Shown here: in pieces, positions 26,787 through 35,120 of the stretch
Position numbering within the stretch: the stretch's first letter is position 1
Layout of the letters: every line of letters begins with the position of its first letter
Source: Streptomyces sp. HD
Lineage (GTDB): Bacteria > Actinomycetota > Actinomycetes > Streptomycetales > Streptomycetaceae
Assembly (NCBI RefSeq): GCF_028369295.1
Contig: NZ_JAQMYP010000065.1
Span: forward strand, 1-49,921
Length of the DNA: 49,921 bases
Direction: 5' to 3'
Made by a program: the position numbers and the translations under genes
Notes under the pieces: generated by a model
What the model was told of the DNA's origin: nothing
What the model saw: the letters and a program-made list of their open reading frames with translations, nothing else
Databases searched by the model: none

Positions 26787-26869
26787 GTCGAACCCACCCT
26801 CTGGCGGCTCTTGGTCCCATTCGTCGATCTGTGCTGGGCTTGATCGGGAATGAGGGTTGACCCCACCCT
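26787..26869. repeat. Direct repeat pair in front of GH43 gene
   Basis: GTCGAACCCACCCT (26787-26800) and GTTGACCCCACCCT (26856-26869) match at 12 of 14 positions with a 69-bp period, at ~43 and ~112 bp before the GH43 start. They could be activator or repressor sites; function is unproven. Nothing else stands out between 26745 and 27105. Confidence 0.4.
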
Positions 26870-27105
26870 GGTCAGGGGCTGACATGCCGTGCGGGGTGGG
26901 GCCAAGATCGAGGGATTGGAAGTGGGGTGCGTCCGCTGTCGGCCTTCGGCCGAGTCCCGTTCAGCGGACTTCCCCGAGGTGTTCGACGGCAGCCCGGCAG
27001 GAGTCTGGCGAGGCCGTCGTCACCGCAGTCGGCGACGCCGTCATCGGCGCCCAGTCCCCGGTGGCTGGTGCGGAGCGGATGGGGTCAGTGGGCTGTGAGA
27101 GGGGC

Positions 27106-27237
27106 TCAGATCAAACGAGGGACGCAGTCCGGGCACACGGAGAGCGTCCGGTCGGGGGCGCTCGACCGCTGGATGAGGCCCACGGAAATGGGGGCGTCCG
27201 TCCAGCGGCTGCACCTGCAGCAGAGGTCGGCATTCAT
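27106..27237 (-). CDS. Small two-CxxC (zinc-ribbon-like) protein
   Basis: A 43-aa frame with two CxxC knuckles, CCRC near the N-terminus and VCPDC near the C-terminus, flanking ISVGLIQRSSAPDRTLS. This layout resembles the many tiny zinc-ribbon proteins of Streptomyces with unknown roles. The ATG at 27237 is preceded by AGGAG about ten bases upstream. It sits between the ABC importer and the GH43 gene in the same direction. A chance frame cannot be excluded. Confidence 0.5.
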   Translation of the reverse strand: MNADLCCRCSRWTDAPISVGLIQRSSAPDRTLSVCPDCVPRLI

Positions 27238-27386
27238 CTGTCCGGAGTCTCCTGCTGTTGATCGGGATGGGTGTCGTGAGGCGTGGGCACTCGTGCTGGG
27301 GAGGGACGGCTGCCGCTGCGTGCTCAATGCCGACTCCAGGATGATGGGGGTGGGAAGGGCGGAACGGGGGCAGCGCGGGCCGACGA

Positions 27387-28277
27387 TCAGCCCTTGTTGG
27401 CGCCGAGGGTGAGCCCGCTGACGAACTGGCGCTGGAGCACGAAGTACACGATCAGCGTGGGGATCGCAGTGAGCAGGGCGCCGGCGGCGATCAGGTTGGG
27501 GTCGGTGAAGTACTGGCCGGAGAGGTTGTTGAGCGCCGAGGTGATCGGCATGTTCTCGCCGGTCGAGATCAGGACGATGGCCCAGAAGAAGTCGTTGTAG
27601 ATCCAGATGGACAGCAGCGTGGCCAGGGCCGCCATCGCCGGGCGGCACAGCGGCAGAGTGATCTGCCAGTACTGCCGCCACACCGAGGCGCCGTCCACCA
27701 GCGCGGCCTCGGTCAGTTCGTGCGGCAGGGAGCGCATGTAGTTGCTGAGCACGAAGGCGCAGAAGCCGGACTGGAACGCCACATGGATCAGCACCAGGCC
27801 GAGGGCGGAGTCGTACAGCTTGCCGCTCATGGTGATGCCGGGCAGGTCGATCAGGAGGTACAGCCGGTACAGCGGGGTGATGATGACCTGCTGCGGAAGC
27901 AGGTTGCCCGCCGTGAAGACCAGCAGCAGCGCGAGGTTGAGCCGGAAGTCGAAGCGGCTGACGTAGAACGCGACCATCGAGGACAGGAACAGCGTCAGCA
28001 GCACCGCCGGCACGGCGATCAGCAGTGTGGTGCCGAAGTAGTGCAGCATGTCCGACTGTTGGAAGGCGTTGGTGAAGTTGTCGAGGCTCAGTGTGTCGGG
28101 CCAGGACACGTAGCCCTCGGTGCTGGTCTCTGCGTACGGACGCAGGGCCGCGAGGATCGCCCAGAGCAGCGGGGCGAGCCAGGCCAGTGCGGTGCCGGCG
28201 AGGAAGACGTGCAGCAGGATCCGGGCCGGGCGCAGGGGGGTGCGCTGCTTGCTGAGCGCGGTGGTGAAGGCGCTCAC
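27387..28277 (-). CDS. ABC sugar importer permease, MalG/CUT1 type
   Basis: Inner-membrane permease (296 aa) of a carbohydrate ABC importer. Six helices are apparent. The EAA loop that contacts the ATPase reads ELTEAALVDGASVWRQYWQI followed by LPLCRPAMAALA. The C-terminal FVLQRQFVSGLTLGANKG is the standard MalG-family ending. The GTG at 28277 overlaps the stop of the first permease (GTGA), so the pair is translationally coupled. No ATPase gene is present nearby. Streptomyces importers commonly share one multitask ATPase (MsiK), which is inferred here. Likely import of a galactose-containing oligosaccharide released by the neighbouring hydrolases. Confidence 0.92.
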   Translation of the reverse strand: MSAFTTALSKQRTPLRPARILLHVFLAGTALAWLAPLLWAILAALRPYAETSTEGYVSWPDTLSLDNFTNAFQQSDMLHYFGTTLLIAVPAVLLTLFLSSMVAFYVSRFDFRLNLALLLVFTAGNLLPQQVIITPLYRLYLLIDLPGITMSGKLYDSALGLVLIHVAFQSGFCAFVLSNYMRSLPHELTEAALVDGASVWRQYWQITLPLCRPAMAALATLLSIWIYNDFFWAIVLISTGENMPITSALNNLSGQYFTDPNLIAAGALLTAIPTLIVYFVLQRQFVSGLTLGANKG

Positions 28278-29293
28278 GATCGCCGCTCCTTCCGAAAGGT
28301 GGCCACCAGGTACGGGATGATCACGGCGAGCGAGATCAGCAGCAGGACGACCGCGATCGCGGAGCCGTAGCCGATGCGGCTGGACTCGCCGATGATGTTG
28401 TTGGTCACGAGGATCGAGAGCAACTCGGTGCCTTCGGCGCCCTTGTTGAAGACGAAGACCAGGTCGAAGGCGCGCAGGGCCTCGATGACGGTGACGACGA
28501 GGACGATGGTGTTGGTGGACCGCAGGGTGGGGAAGATGACGTTCTTGAACGTCTGCCATTCGTTCGCGCCGTCGAGCGCGGAGGCTTCCCGCAGCGCGGG
28601 GTCGACGCCCTTCAGGCCGGCCAGGTAAAGGATCATGAGGTAGCCGGTGTGCCGCCAGGAGGCGGCAACCAGCACGGCCCAGAGGTTCAGGTCGGGGTCG
28701 CCGATCCAGTCGATGTAGTGGCCGGGCTTGTTGGCTCCGATGAGGCTGTTGATCAGGCCGGTGTCGGGGTTGTAGACGAGCTGCCAGACGAAGCCGATGA
28801 CGGCGAACGACATGACGACGGGCAGGAAGAAGGCCGTCTGGTAGACCCTGCTGAACCGGATCTGCTTGTCCAGCTGTACCGCCAGGAACATCCCCAGCGG
28901 CATGGGTACGAGGATCAGAACGGCGAGCCAGATGACGTTGTGCTGGACGGCGGGCCAGAACTGCGGGTTGGTGGTGAACAGTTCCCTGAAGTTGTCCAGC
29001 CCGACCCACTGGATCGAGTCGAGGCCGATGCCGTCCCAGGTGGTGAAGGCCAGCGCGATCGAAGCCAGCGCGGTGACCCACACCAAGGCGATGTGCAAGG
29101 CGGTGGGCACGCCGGCCATGAGACAGAGAGTGAGCCGGTCGCGTCGGGTCAGCAGCCGTCGGTGGCCCTGTCGCACCCGCCCGCTCCTCCCCTTTGCCAA
29201 CGGCGTGTCCGGGGGACCCGGGGGCGGGGTGTTCGTCTCCCCCGGGGTGTTCGTGATTTCGGTCCCGGTACCGGTGTTCCGTGTGAAAGTCAT
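28274..29293 (-). CDS. ABC sugar importer permease, MalF/CUT1 type
   Basis: First permease subunit (339 aa). A polar N-terminal tail of ~45 residues precedes six helices. The EAA loop is DPALREASALDGANEWQTFK and then VIFPTLRSTNTIV. The family pattern and position after the binding protein identify a CUT1 importer. Its ATG overlaps the stop of the binding-protein gene by four bases, and its own stop overlaps the next permease start. The three genes therefore form one tightly coupled unit. Confidence 0.92.
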   Translation of the reverse strand: MTFTRNTGTGTEITNTPGETNTPPPGPPDTPLAKGRSGRVRQGHRRLLTRRDRLTLCLMAGVPTALHIALVWVTALASIALAFTTWDGIGLDSIQWVGLDNFRELFTTNPQFWPAVQHNVIWLAVLILVPMPLGMFLAVQLDKQIRFSRVYQTAFFLPVVMSFAVIGFVWQLVYNPDTGLINSLIGANKPGHYIDWIGDPDLNLWAVLVAASWRHTGYLMILYLAGLKGVDPALREASALDGANEWQTFKNVIFPTLRSTNTIVLVVTVIEALRAFDLVFVFNKGAEGTELLSILVTNNIIGESSRIGYGSAIAVVLLLISLAVIIPYLVATFRKERRS

Positions 29294-30600
29294 GAGGCGG
29301 CAAAGATCGTCTTCTTCTGGCGCTCGATCGACGAGAGCATGCTGTCGATCCCCTTGGGATCGCGGATGAACTTCTGCAGCGCGGGCTGCATCACCGTGGA
29401 GGTGAAGTCCGGGCGGCTGTCACGGTCCATGAACTGCGTCAGGTGCTTGGCGCCGGAGATCATCTCGTACGCCTTCTTCTGGAGCGGCGTGTAGGAAGAG
29501 GTGTCGGCCTTGGTGGAGGCGGCCACCACGCTCGAATCGGCTTTGAGGTAGATCGCCTCGGCCGCCGGGCTGCCCAGGTACTCCAGCAGCTTCACGGCGC
29601 CGGCCTTGTTCTTCGGCACCTTGGAGAGCATGAAGCCGTCCGTCGGCGCCTCGACGGTGTCCTGGCCGAACTCGGCAGTGATCTCGGGGAAGGCGAAGAA
29701 GTCCAGGTCGTCCAGGTCGGCCTTGTCGGTGAACTGCTGGCCGACGAAGGTGCCCAGCAGGTACAGGCCCGCCTTCTTCGACACCAGGGTCTGCGCCGCG
29801 TCCTGCCAGGTGCGGCCCACCGCGCCGTCCTGGTGGTACGGGAGGAGTTCGGCCCACAGGTCGAAGACCTTGCGCACCTTGGCGTCGGTCCAGGAGGCCT
29901 TGCCGGCCATCAGCTCGACGTGGAAGTCGTAGCCGTTGGTACGGAAGTTGATCTGGTCGAAGGTGCCCAGCGCGGGCCAGGCGTCCTTGTCGCCGAACGC
30001 GATCGGGACCAGCCCGTCCTGCTTCATCTGCTTGCACAGGGCGACCAGCTGGTCCCAGGTGGTGGGAACCTCGTACCCCTTCTCCTTGAAGACGCTCTTG
30101 CGGTAAAAGAGCGCCCACGGGTAGGTGTACAGCGGCACGAAGTAGTGGTTGCCGTCCTCGCCCTTGCTCAGCGCCTTCATCGCGTCGGGGAAGTTGCCCC
30201 CGATCTTCTGCCACACGTCGTCGATCGGCGTGGCCAGCCCCTTGGCCGCGAAGAACTGCATGCGATACCCGGCGAACCAGTTGAACACGTCGTCCGGCGT
30301 GCCCTGCAGATACGAGTTGATCTGCTCCTGGAAGGTGTTGTGGTCCTTGGTGTTCACGTCGACCGTGATCCCGGACTGCTTCCTGAAGGCCGCGTAGATC
30401 TCGGCGAACGCCTTCTTCGGCACCGCGTCCGACGCGTTGGACCCGAGCGAGACGGTCTTCGGGTCGCTCGCCGCGCTGCTGCCGCCGCAGGCGCTCAGCA
30501 GCGGGATCCCGGCGCCAAGCGCAACCGCCCCGCCCACCCCCCGCAGCAGCGTGCGGCGAGCGGGGCCGGGAGAGGAGAGACCAGAGGAAGAGAGTTGCAT
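29290..30600 (-). CDS. Extracellular sugar-binding lipoprotein of ABC importer
   Basis: Substrate-capturing lipoprotein (436 aa). The signal sequence contains ARRTLLRGVGGAVALGAG and a lipobox IPLLSACGG, with the lipidated cysteine after about residue 35. A Tat-compatible RR pair is present. The mature part is a family 1 solute-binding fold (FQEQINSYLQGTPDDVFNWF, FYRKSVFKEKGYEVPTTWDQ and PTDGFMLSKVPKNKAGAVKL). The frame is open further upstream to 30720, but the ATG at 30600 has AGGAG five bases before it and starts the signal. Promoter-like and operator-like sites lie at 30691-30780. Sugar specificity is not visible; the adjacent galactan hydrolases suggest a galacto-oligosaccharide. Confidence 0.93.
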   Translation of the reverse strand: MQLSSSGLSSPGPARRTLLRGVGGAVALGAGIPLLSACGGSSAASDPKTVSLGSNASDAVPKKAFAEIYAAFRKQSGITVDVNTKDHNTFQEQINSYLQGTPDDVFNWFAGYRMQFFAAKGLATPIDDVWQKIGGNFPDAMKALSKGEDGNHYFVPLYTYPWALFYRKSVFKEKGYEVPTTWDQLVALCKQMKQDGLVPIAFGDKDAWPALGTFDQINFRTNGYDFHVELMAGKASWTDAKVRKVFDLWAELLPYHQDGAVGRTWQDAAQTLVSKKAGLYLLGTFVGQQFTDKADLDDLDFFAFPEITAEFGQDTVEAPTDGFMLSKVPKNKAGAVKLLEYLGSPAAEAIYLKADSSVVAASTKADTSSYTPLQKKAYEMISGAKHLTQFMDRDSRPDFTSTVMQPALQKFIRDPKGIDSMLSSIERQKKTIFAAS

Positions 30601-30690
30601 GACGACTCCTGGGGCAGAGCGGCGGTCATCGGAATCCAGACCGCACGGCACACGATCGACCAGAAACAAACGAGATCGAACAGTGAGCCC

Positions 30691-30720
30691 ATGAGAGCGG
30701 TTCGATCCATCGAACGTCAA
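30691..30720 (-). promoter_or_regulatory. Promoter with overlapping 7-2-7 palindrome for the ABC importer
   Basis: On the minus strand a TTGACG -35-like box (30720-30715) and a weak TCTCAT -10-like box (30696-30691) are 18 bases apart. The palindrome GTTCGAT-CC-ATCGAAC (30700-30715) fills the spacer, a classic repressor position. A further ATCGAAC half-site lies at 30675-30681, downstream. Confidence 0.55.
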
Positions 30721-30753
30721 GAGGTGCGCAGCCTCTTTCTGTAACCCCTACGA

Positions 30754-30780
30754 AAAGCGATGACCTGGGGAAATCGCTTT
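30754..30780. promoter_or_regulatory. Inverted repeat AAAGCGAT/ATCGCTTT upstream of importer promoter
   Basis: AAAGCGAT (30754-30761) and ATCGCTTT (30773-30780) are exact 8-bp inverted copies separated by 11 bases. The half-sites resemble LacI-family operator halves. The position, ~35 bp upstream of the -35-like box, suits an upstream regulator site; no regulator gene lies beside it. Confidence 0.45.
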
Positions 30781-31318
30781 CCCTGGGCGCCAGTTGGAGG
30801 ATTCCCGCAGGCCGACGCGATGGGCGCGCTCCCATGGCAAAGAAGCCTGCATCGCACATCAAGCAAACAAAGTCGCAAGCGCGGCAGCGCCACTCCGGAA
30901 AGTATTCAGACACCGATGATCAACGGCGGCCGCGCTCGGTAGTCATCACGAAAGCGCGGCCGCAAGAGGACGGCGCCGGGCTTGGAACACGGCCGCACCC
31001 CGCTCAGCAACGAGAAGAGCCCTCAACCTCTGCCTGACGACTCGTCAGCAAAGTCGGCATCAGGTCAGCAAAAGCTCTGCCACAGCTGCCCAGAAACGGC
31101 CACACGGTCGAATCGCCCGTCGCTCGGGCTCAGGCCCGCAACCCACTCAGCCACCCTCTCGCCAGTGACCGAAGAGCGAGAGACGGCACCCGACCACCTC
31201 CCGCTCATTCCCCACCAGCCTTCAAGTATTTCCGCAGGTCAACGGAGCCTTCCACGCGGCTTCAGCGGAACCGGCGGCAGCTCGGAGGCAGAGAGCGGAG
31301 CTCCGTCGTAGCCCTTAA
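30781..31318. other. 538-bp region without a recognisable gene
   Basis: AT-richer than its surroundings, with no family-like frame on either strand. It separates the importer from the decayed TPR gene and may be degraded coding sequence. Confidence 0.4.
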
Positions 31319-32384
31319 CCTCCCCGAACCGGGAGCCTTCCGATCCTCTTGCAGCACGAAGGACGCTTCTGGGAGGACAGCGACGGAGCCCCCGCCTTCA
31401 AACTGAACTTGCCCACCACCACCCTGGCGGCAGCCGTCGCCGCCGCGGCCCTGACCGGAGCTGCCAGCTAAGACGAGGCCGCCCACGTCATCAGCACCAT
31501 CCCCGACCTACCCGCCGACAAGGCCGTACGCACCGCGACCTGGCTGGCCAGGCTGTACCCGGCCGAACCCGACCGTTACTGGGGCTCCCTCCAACCCGAC
31601 CGCATCGCCGAATACCACGCCTCCCGCACTCTCACCCACGGCAGCATCCTGCTGCCCGCCCTGCTCGCCACAGCGGCACCCGGACAACAAGCCCAGCTCA
31701 TCACCATCCTGGCCCGAGCCGCCATCGCTCACTACAACGCCGGCCGCACCAACGACAGCGAATATCTCCTCCACACCATGGACACGGCCCTCGACACCGC
31801 CCCCCTCGCCCACCAAGCCATCCAGACCACAACAGCCGCACTCCCCTACCCATCCCGTGTCATCTGCCCCCTTGCCATTCGCCTCACCACCACCCTCGCC
31901 CACACCAACCAGCAACTCGCGGCCGCCAACCCCGCCGCGCACCAATCCGAACTCGCCCGCTCCCTATCCAACCTCGGCAACCGGCTATCGGAAGCGGGAT
32001 GCAGAGACGAAGCCCTCACCGCCACCGAAATGGCGGTGAAGATCTATCGTCGGCTCGCGGACAGAAACCCAGCCGCGTACGAACCCGAACTCGCCCGCTC
32101 CCTGTCCAACCTCGGCAACCGGCTATCGGAAGCGGGATACAGGGACGAAGCCCTCACCGCCACCGAAGAGGCGGTGAAGATCCGACGTCAACTCGCGGCT
32201 GACAATCCAGCCGCATACGAACCCGAACTCGCCGCCTCACTGTCCAACCTCGGCGTCGATCTGTCGCAGGCGGGACGCAGGAGCGAAGCCCTCACTGCCG
32301 AACAACAGGCGGTGGAAATCTGGCGTCGGCTCGCGGCCGACAGCCCAGCTACGTACGAACCCGAACTCGCCCATTCGGGCATTT
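31319..32384 (+). pseudogene. Truncated TPR-repeat protein (NB-ARC/TPR type) with internal stop
   Basis: Translating frame 2 gives ILLQHEGRFWEDSDGAPAFK, then a TAA at 31469-31471, then DEAAHVISTIPDLPADKAVR and further helical sequence into three ~42-residue TPR units. The units contain ELARSLSNLGNRLSEAGYRD and EALTATEEAVKIRRQLA. The DNA of the units repeats with a 126-bp period. Full relatives in Streptomyces have an N-terminal NTPase or effector region and many more TPRs; both ends are missing here. The codon at 31469 was probably TAC or TAT. An ATG at 31778 could start a 202-aa TPR fragment, but function is doubtful. The gene stops just before a region of mobile DNA. Confidence 0.7.
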
Positions 32385-32651
32385 GACCATCTGTGAGAGC
32401 TCTGGGAGGGGCCGGGAAGCGGGCTATTCCCTCAGGCGGCCACTAACAAGAGGCTCCTCAAGACCTCCCGCTGCCGTCTCACTGCCACCACGGTTGGTTC
32501 CACACGCTTCGAGGAGCGAGGGACTGGAGCGGTCACTGGGTCGAGGAAATGCGACGTTCCTGAGACTGAACCACTGTGCCAACGGTCCGAGACAGCGGAA
32601 GAAGCACTGGTCAGCATCCCCTGCCTGTGTCACGAGCCGCGAGATCCTACA

Positions 32652-32705
32652 ACAGCGAAGTTAGTCGCGCCGAAGTCGCTGACCTGCGCGAACTAACTTC
32701 GCTGT
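32652..32705. repeat. 14-bp perfect inverted repeat with 26-base loop
   Basis: ACAGCGAAGTTAGT (32652-32665) is mirrored by ACTAACTTCGCTGT (32692-32705), with further near-pairing inward (CGCG/CGCG). It lies 75 bp upstream of the group II intron, in a stretch (32385-32780) with no recognisable gene. It could be a recombination site, the tip of a lost element or a terminator. Confidence 0.55.
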
Positions 32706-33413
32706 CAACGCAGTCGCGTGACGCTTCCTTCGGCCCGGACCCCCTGGCCGCCTGCGCCGACTGGGTTGGATGGCAAGGAAGTGCGCCACGAAGTACCGCG
32801 TAATCGAGTGGAGGTGAAAGGCCGACACCGCCGGGCCGTCGCAGCGGCCTGGTGAAGCTGGGGGCAGCCTGATCCGGGGAACGCCGGGGATGGTGGCAAG
32901 CGGCCCCGACAACGGCGGGACGTGCCGGGACTACCGGACGGTGCGGGTCCGTCTAGCAAGGTCAGAAGGTGTAGCGAGAGCGAACCAGTGGTTGAAGCTC
33001 CGTAAGCATCCAGCCGGCTCAAACCTGGTGGATATGGGCCGGTATGCAGCGCGTGATCCGCCCGTCTTCGGACGGACGGGTCAACTCCGAAGCCGGACTT
33101 TCCTTTTCCGGTGGGGAGGCCACGCTGAAAGCCTGCGGCGTAGGCGTGGCGATGCTGCCGGAGTAGAGCTGGGCACCTCCCTGACCGATCGATTGTGTGG
33201 TGAACGTGGGAACCATCCGCGGTCGCCCGAGCTGCCGGACAGCCAGTTCGGTGGTGGGCAGGTCCGTTGCCGACTGAGGGCCGTGGGTGGGGCGGAGGCT
33301 CCGTAGTAGTCGCGGGAGTAACGACCCGTCGTGGAGACCGGGAAAGCCGGTCGCAGGGCGAAGGGGGCCAGCAAGTCAGTGGCTGAAGTACTGGAATGTC
33401 GGGAGGGTCGCCG

Positions 33414-34844
33414 GTGAATACCGACGAGCTGGAGCGCGCCTTGCATGAGGCGGAGCGCCGGGTACTGAAGATCCAGACCAAGCTGCACCGTTGGGCTCGC
33501 GATGATCCTCATCGCAGGTTCGACGACCTGTTCAATCTCGTTGCCGATCCCGGCTTCCTGCTGGTGGCCTGGGATCGGGTGCGGGGCAACAAGGGTGCAC
33601 GCACGGCCGGGGTGGACGGACGCACCGCGTCGTCCATCGCGCTGTGGGTCGGGGTCGAGGAGTTCCTCGACGCGCTGCGGTCGCAGATCAAGGACCGCAG
33701 CTTCCAGCCCATGCCGGTGCGGGAGCGGATGATCCCCAAGTCGGGTGGCAAGCTGCGCCGTCTGGGGATCGCGACGATCACCGACCGGGTGGTGCAGGCA
33801 TCCTTGAAGCTGGTGCTGGAGCCGATTTTCGAGGCGGATTTCCTCCCGTGTTCTTACGGGTTCCGCCCGAATCGTCGGGCTCATGACGCGGTGGCCGAGG
33901 TGCGTCTACTCACGTCCATGAAGTACGAGTGGATCGTGGAAGGCGACATCAAAGCCTGCTTCGACGAGATCTCGCACACCGCCCTGATGGAGCGGGTGCG
34001 GGCACGCGTCGGGGACAGACGTGTCCTGGCTCTGGTGAAGGCGTTCCTCAAGGCGGGCATCCTCAGTGAGGACGGCCTGCTGCGGGACAACGACACTGGC
34101 ACCCCTCAGGGTTCGATCCTCTCGCCGTTGCTCAGCAACGTCGCGCTCTCGGTCCTGGACGAGCACATCGCCCAGGCGTCGGGAGGCCCCGGCCCTGATG
34201 CCAACGAGCGCCGGAGGCGTCGACGCCGCAGTCTGCCCAACTATCGGCTGGTCCGGTACGCGGACGACTGGTGTCTGATGGTGCACGGCACCAAGGCAGA
34301 CGTCGAAACGCTGCGCGAAGAGATCGCGGAAGTCCTCTCCACGATGGGCCTGCGTCTGTCCCCGGAGAAGACTCTGATCACCCACATCGAGCAGGGCCTG
34401 GACTTCCTCGGTTGGCGCATCCAGCTCCACCGGAAACCAGGCACCAACCGGTACTACGTCTACACCTACCCGGCCAAGAAGGCCCTGCGGGCCATCATGG
34501 CCAAGGTCAAGACACTGTGCCGACAGGTCGGCACGAACCAGCCGCTCGACGCCCTGCTCGCCCGGATCAACCCGGCAGTGCGGGGCTGGTGCGCCTACTT
34601 CCGGCCTGGAGTGTCTTACGCGACCTTCTCCTACCTGCGTAACTACATGTGGCACACGGTTTGGAGATGGGTGCAGCGCAAGCACCCCAAGACCGGGCGG
34701 AGGAAGATCTACCGGCAGTACTGCGGCCGTAGATCATGGTGGACCAGCGAGAACAGGGAGTTGTTCGACCCGATCACGGTAGGCACCACTCGCTACCGAT
34801 ACCGAGGTCTGACAATTCCCTCTCCCTGGGACGCCACGGGATGA
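33414..34844 (+). CDS. ltrA: Group II intron reverse transcriptase/maturase
   Basis: Intron-encoded protein (476 aa) for splicing and retrohoming. Reverse transcriptase blocks are clear: RGNKGARTAGVDGRT, KLRRLGIATITDRVVQ, CSYGFRPNRRAHDAV, the EGDIKACFDEISH block and the polymerase centre LVRYADDWCLM (YADD). Block GTPQGSILSPLLSN and the maturase X domain (NPAVRGWCAYFRPG) follow. There is no C-terminal HNH endonuclease motif, so it is an endonuclease-minus type. A GTG at 33414 has GGGAGGG seven bases upstream; an ATG at 33396 in the same frame is less well placed. No frameshift or stop was found, so the intron may still be active. Confidence 0.93.
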   Translation: MNTDELERALHEAERRVLKIQTKLHRWARDDPHRRFDDLFNLVADPGFLLVAWDRVRGNKGARTAGVDGRTASSIALWVGVEEFLDALRSQIKDRSFQPMPVRERMIPKSGGKLRRLGIATITDRVVQASLKLVLEPIFEADFLPCSYGFRPNRRAHDAVAEVRLLTSMKYEWIVEGDIKACFDEISHTALMERVRARVGDRRVLALVKAFLKAGILSEDGLLRDNDTGTPQGSILSPLLSNVALSVLDEHIAQASGGPGPDANERRRRRRRSLPNYRLVRYADDWCLMVHGTKADVETLREEIAEVLSTMGLRLSPEKTLITHIEQGLDFLGWRIQLHRKPGTNRYYVYTYPAKKALRAIMAKVKTLCRQVGTNQPLDALLARINPAVRGWCAYFRPGVSYATFSYLRNYMWHTVWRWVQRKHPKTGRRKIYRQYCGRRSWWTSENRELFDPITVGTTRYRYRGLTIPSPWDATG

Positions 34845-34879
34845 GGACTACCGCCGCGGGTCCCTCGGGGCTTGTGGAG

Positions 34880-34913
34880 AGCCGGGTGCGGTGCCAAGTC
34901 GCATGCCCGGTTC
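34880..34913 (+). ncRNA. Group II intron domain V
   Basis: A 34-nt hairpin beginning with the catalytic AGC triad. Lower stem AGCCGGG pairs with CCCGGTT (with a G-U). An upper GCG/CGC stem is capped by a GCCA-containing loop and has the usual bulge. This is the ribozyme active-centre helix and lies 35 bp after the maturase stop. Confidence 0.85.
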
Positions 34914-35120
34914 GGGAAGCGGCTCCGGGGAAACGGGCCGGTCGAAAGACCGGAACCGCGCCCCGGGCCGACTTCACCGTCATGTGGAAGGCCAACCTCT
35001 TGCAGTGAACCTGCGTCGGCCGCCCGCGGGCCGGTGTGGGCCTTCCCCTTTTGTCGGGGCGACGTACCTCCCGGCAGCGGTAGTTCCGCGCGATAGCAGG
35101 CTCACGCGGCGCTACGAGGT

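Larger units (their letters stand above)
32781..34972 (+). mobile_element. Group II intron with maturase
   Basis: The 5' end starts with the consensus GTGCG (GTGCGCCACGAAG at 32781). Exon pairing supports this boundary. IBS1 AAGGAA (32775-32780) complements TTCCTT at 33100-33105. IBS2 GGTTGGAT (32764-32771) complements ATCCAGCC at 33008-33015 with one G-U pair. The reverse transcriptase lies in domain IV, and a 34-nt domain V is at 34880-34913. A domain VI-like stem follows, and the intron probably ends in AC at 34971-34972, giving ~2.2 kb. The 3' boundary is less certain than the 5' one. The interrupted sequence is not identified. Confidence 0.85.

Noticed and set aside
26780..26830. Possible tRNA T-arm on the minus strand (GGTTCGACTC)
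   Set aside because: The flanking bases do not form a T-stem or acceptor stem, and no anticodon or D arm can be drawn. It overlaps the direct repeats in the GH43 promoter region.
31857..32280. CRISPR-like array
   Set aside because: The 126-bp periodicity is coding TPR repeats; there are no short palindromic repeats with unique spacers.
31778..32386. Intact 202-aa TPR protein
   Set aside because: Sequence upstream continues the same homologous frame beyond the ATG and through a stop at 31469, so this is the tail of a broken longer gene.
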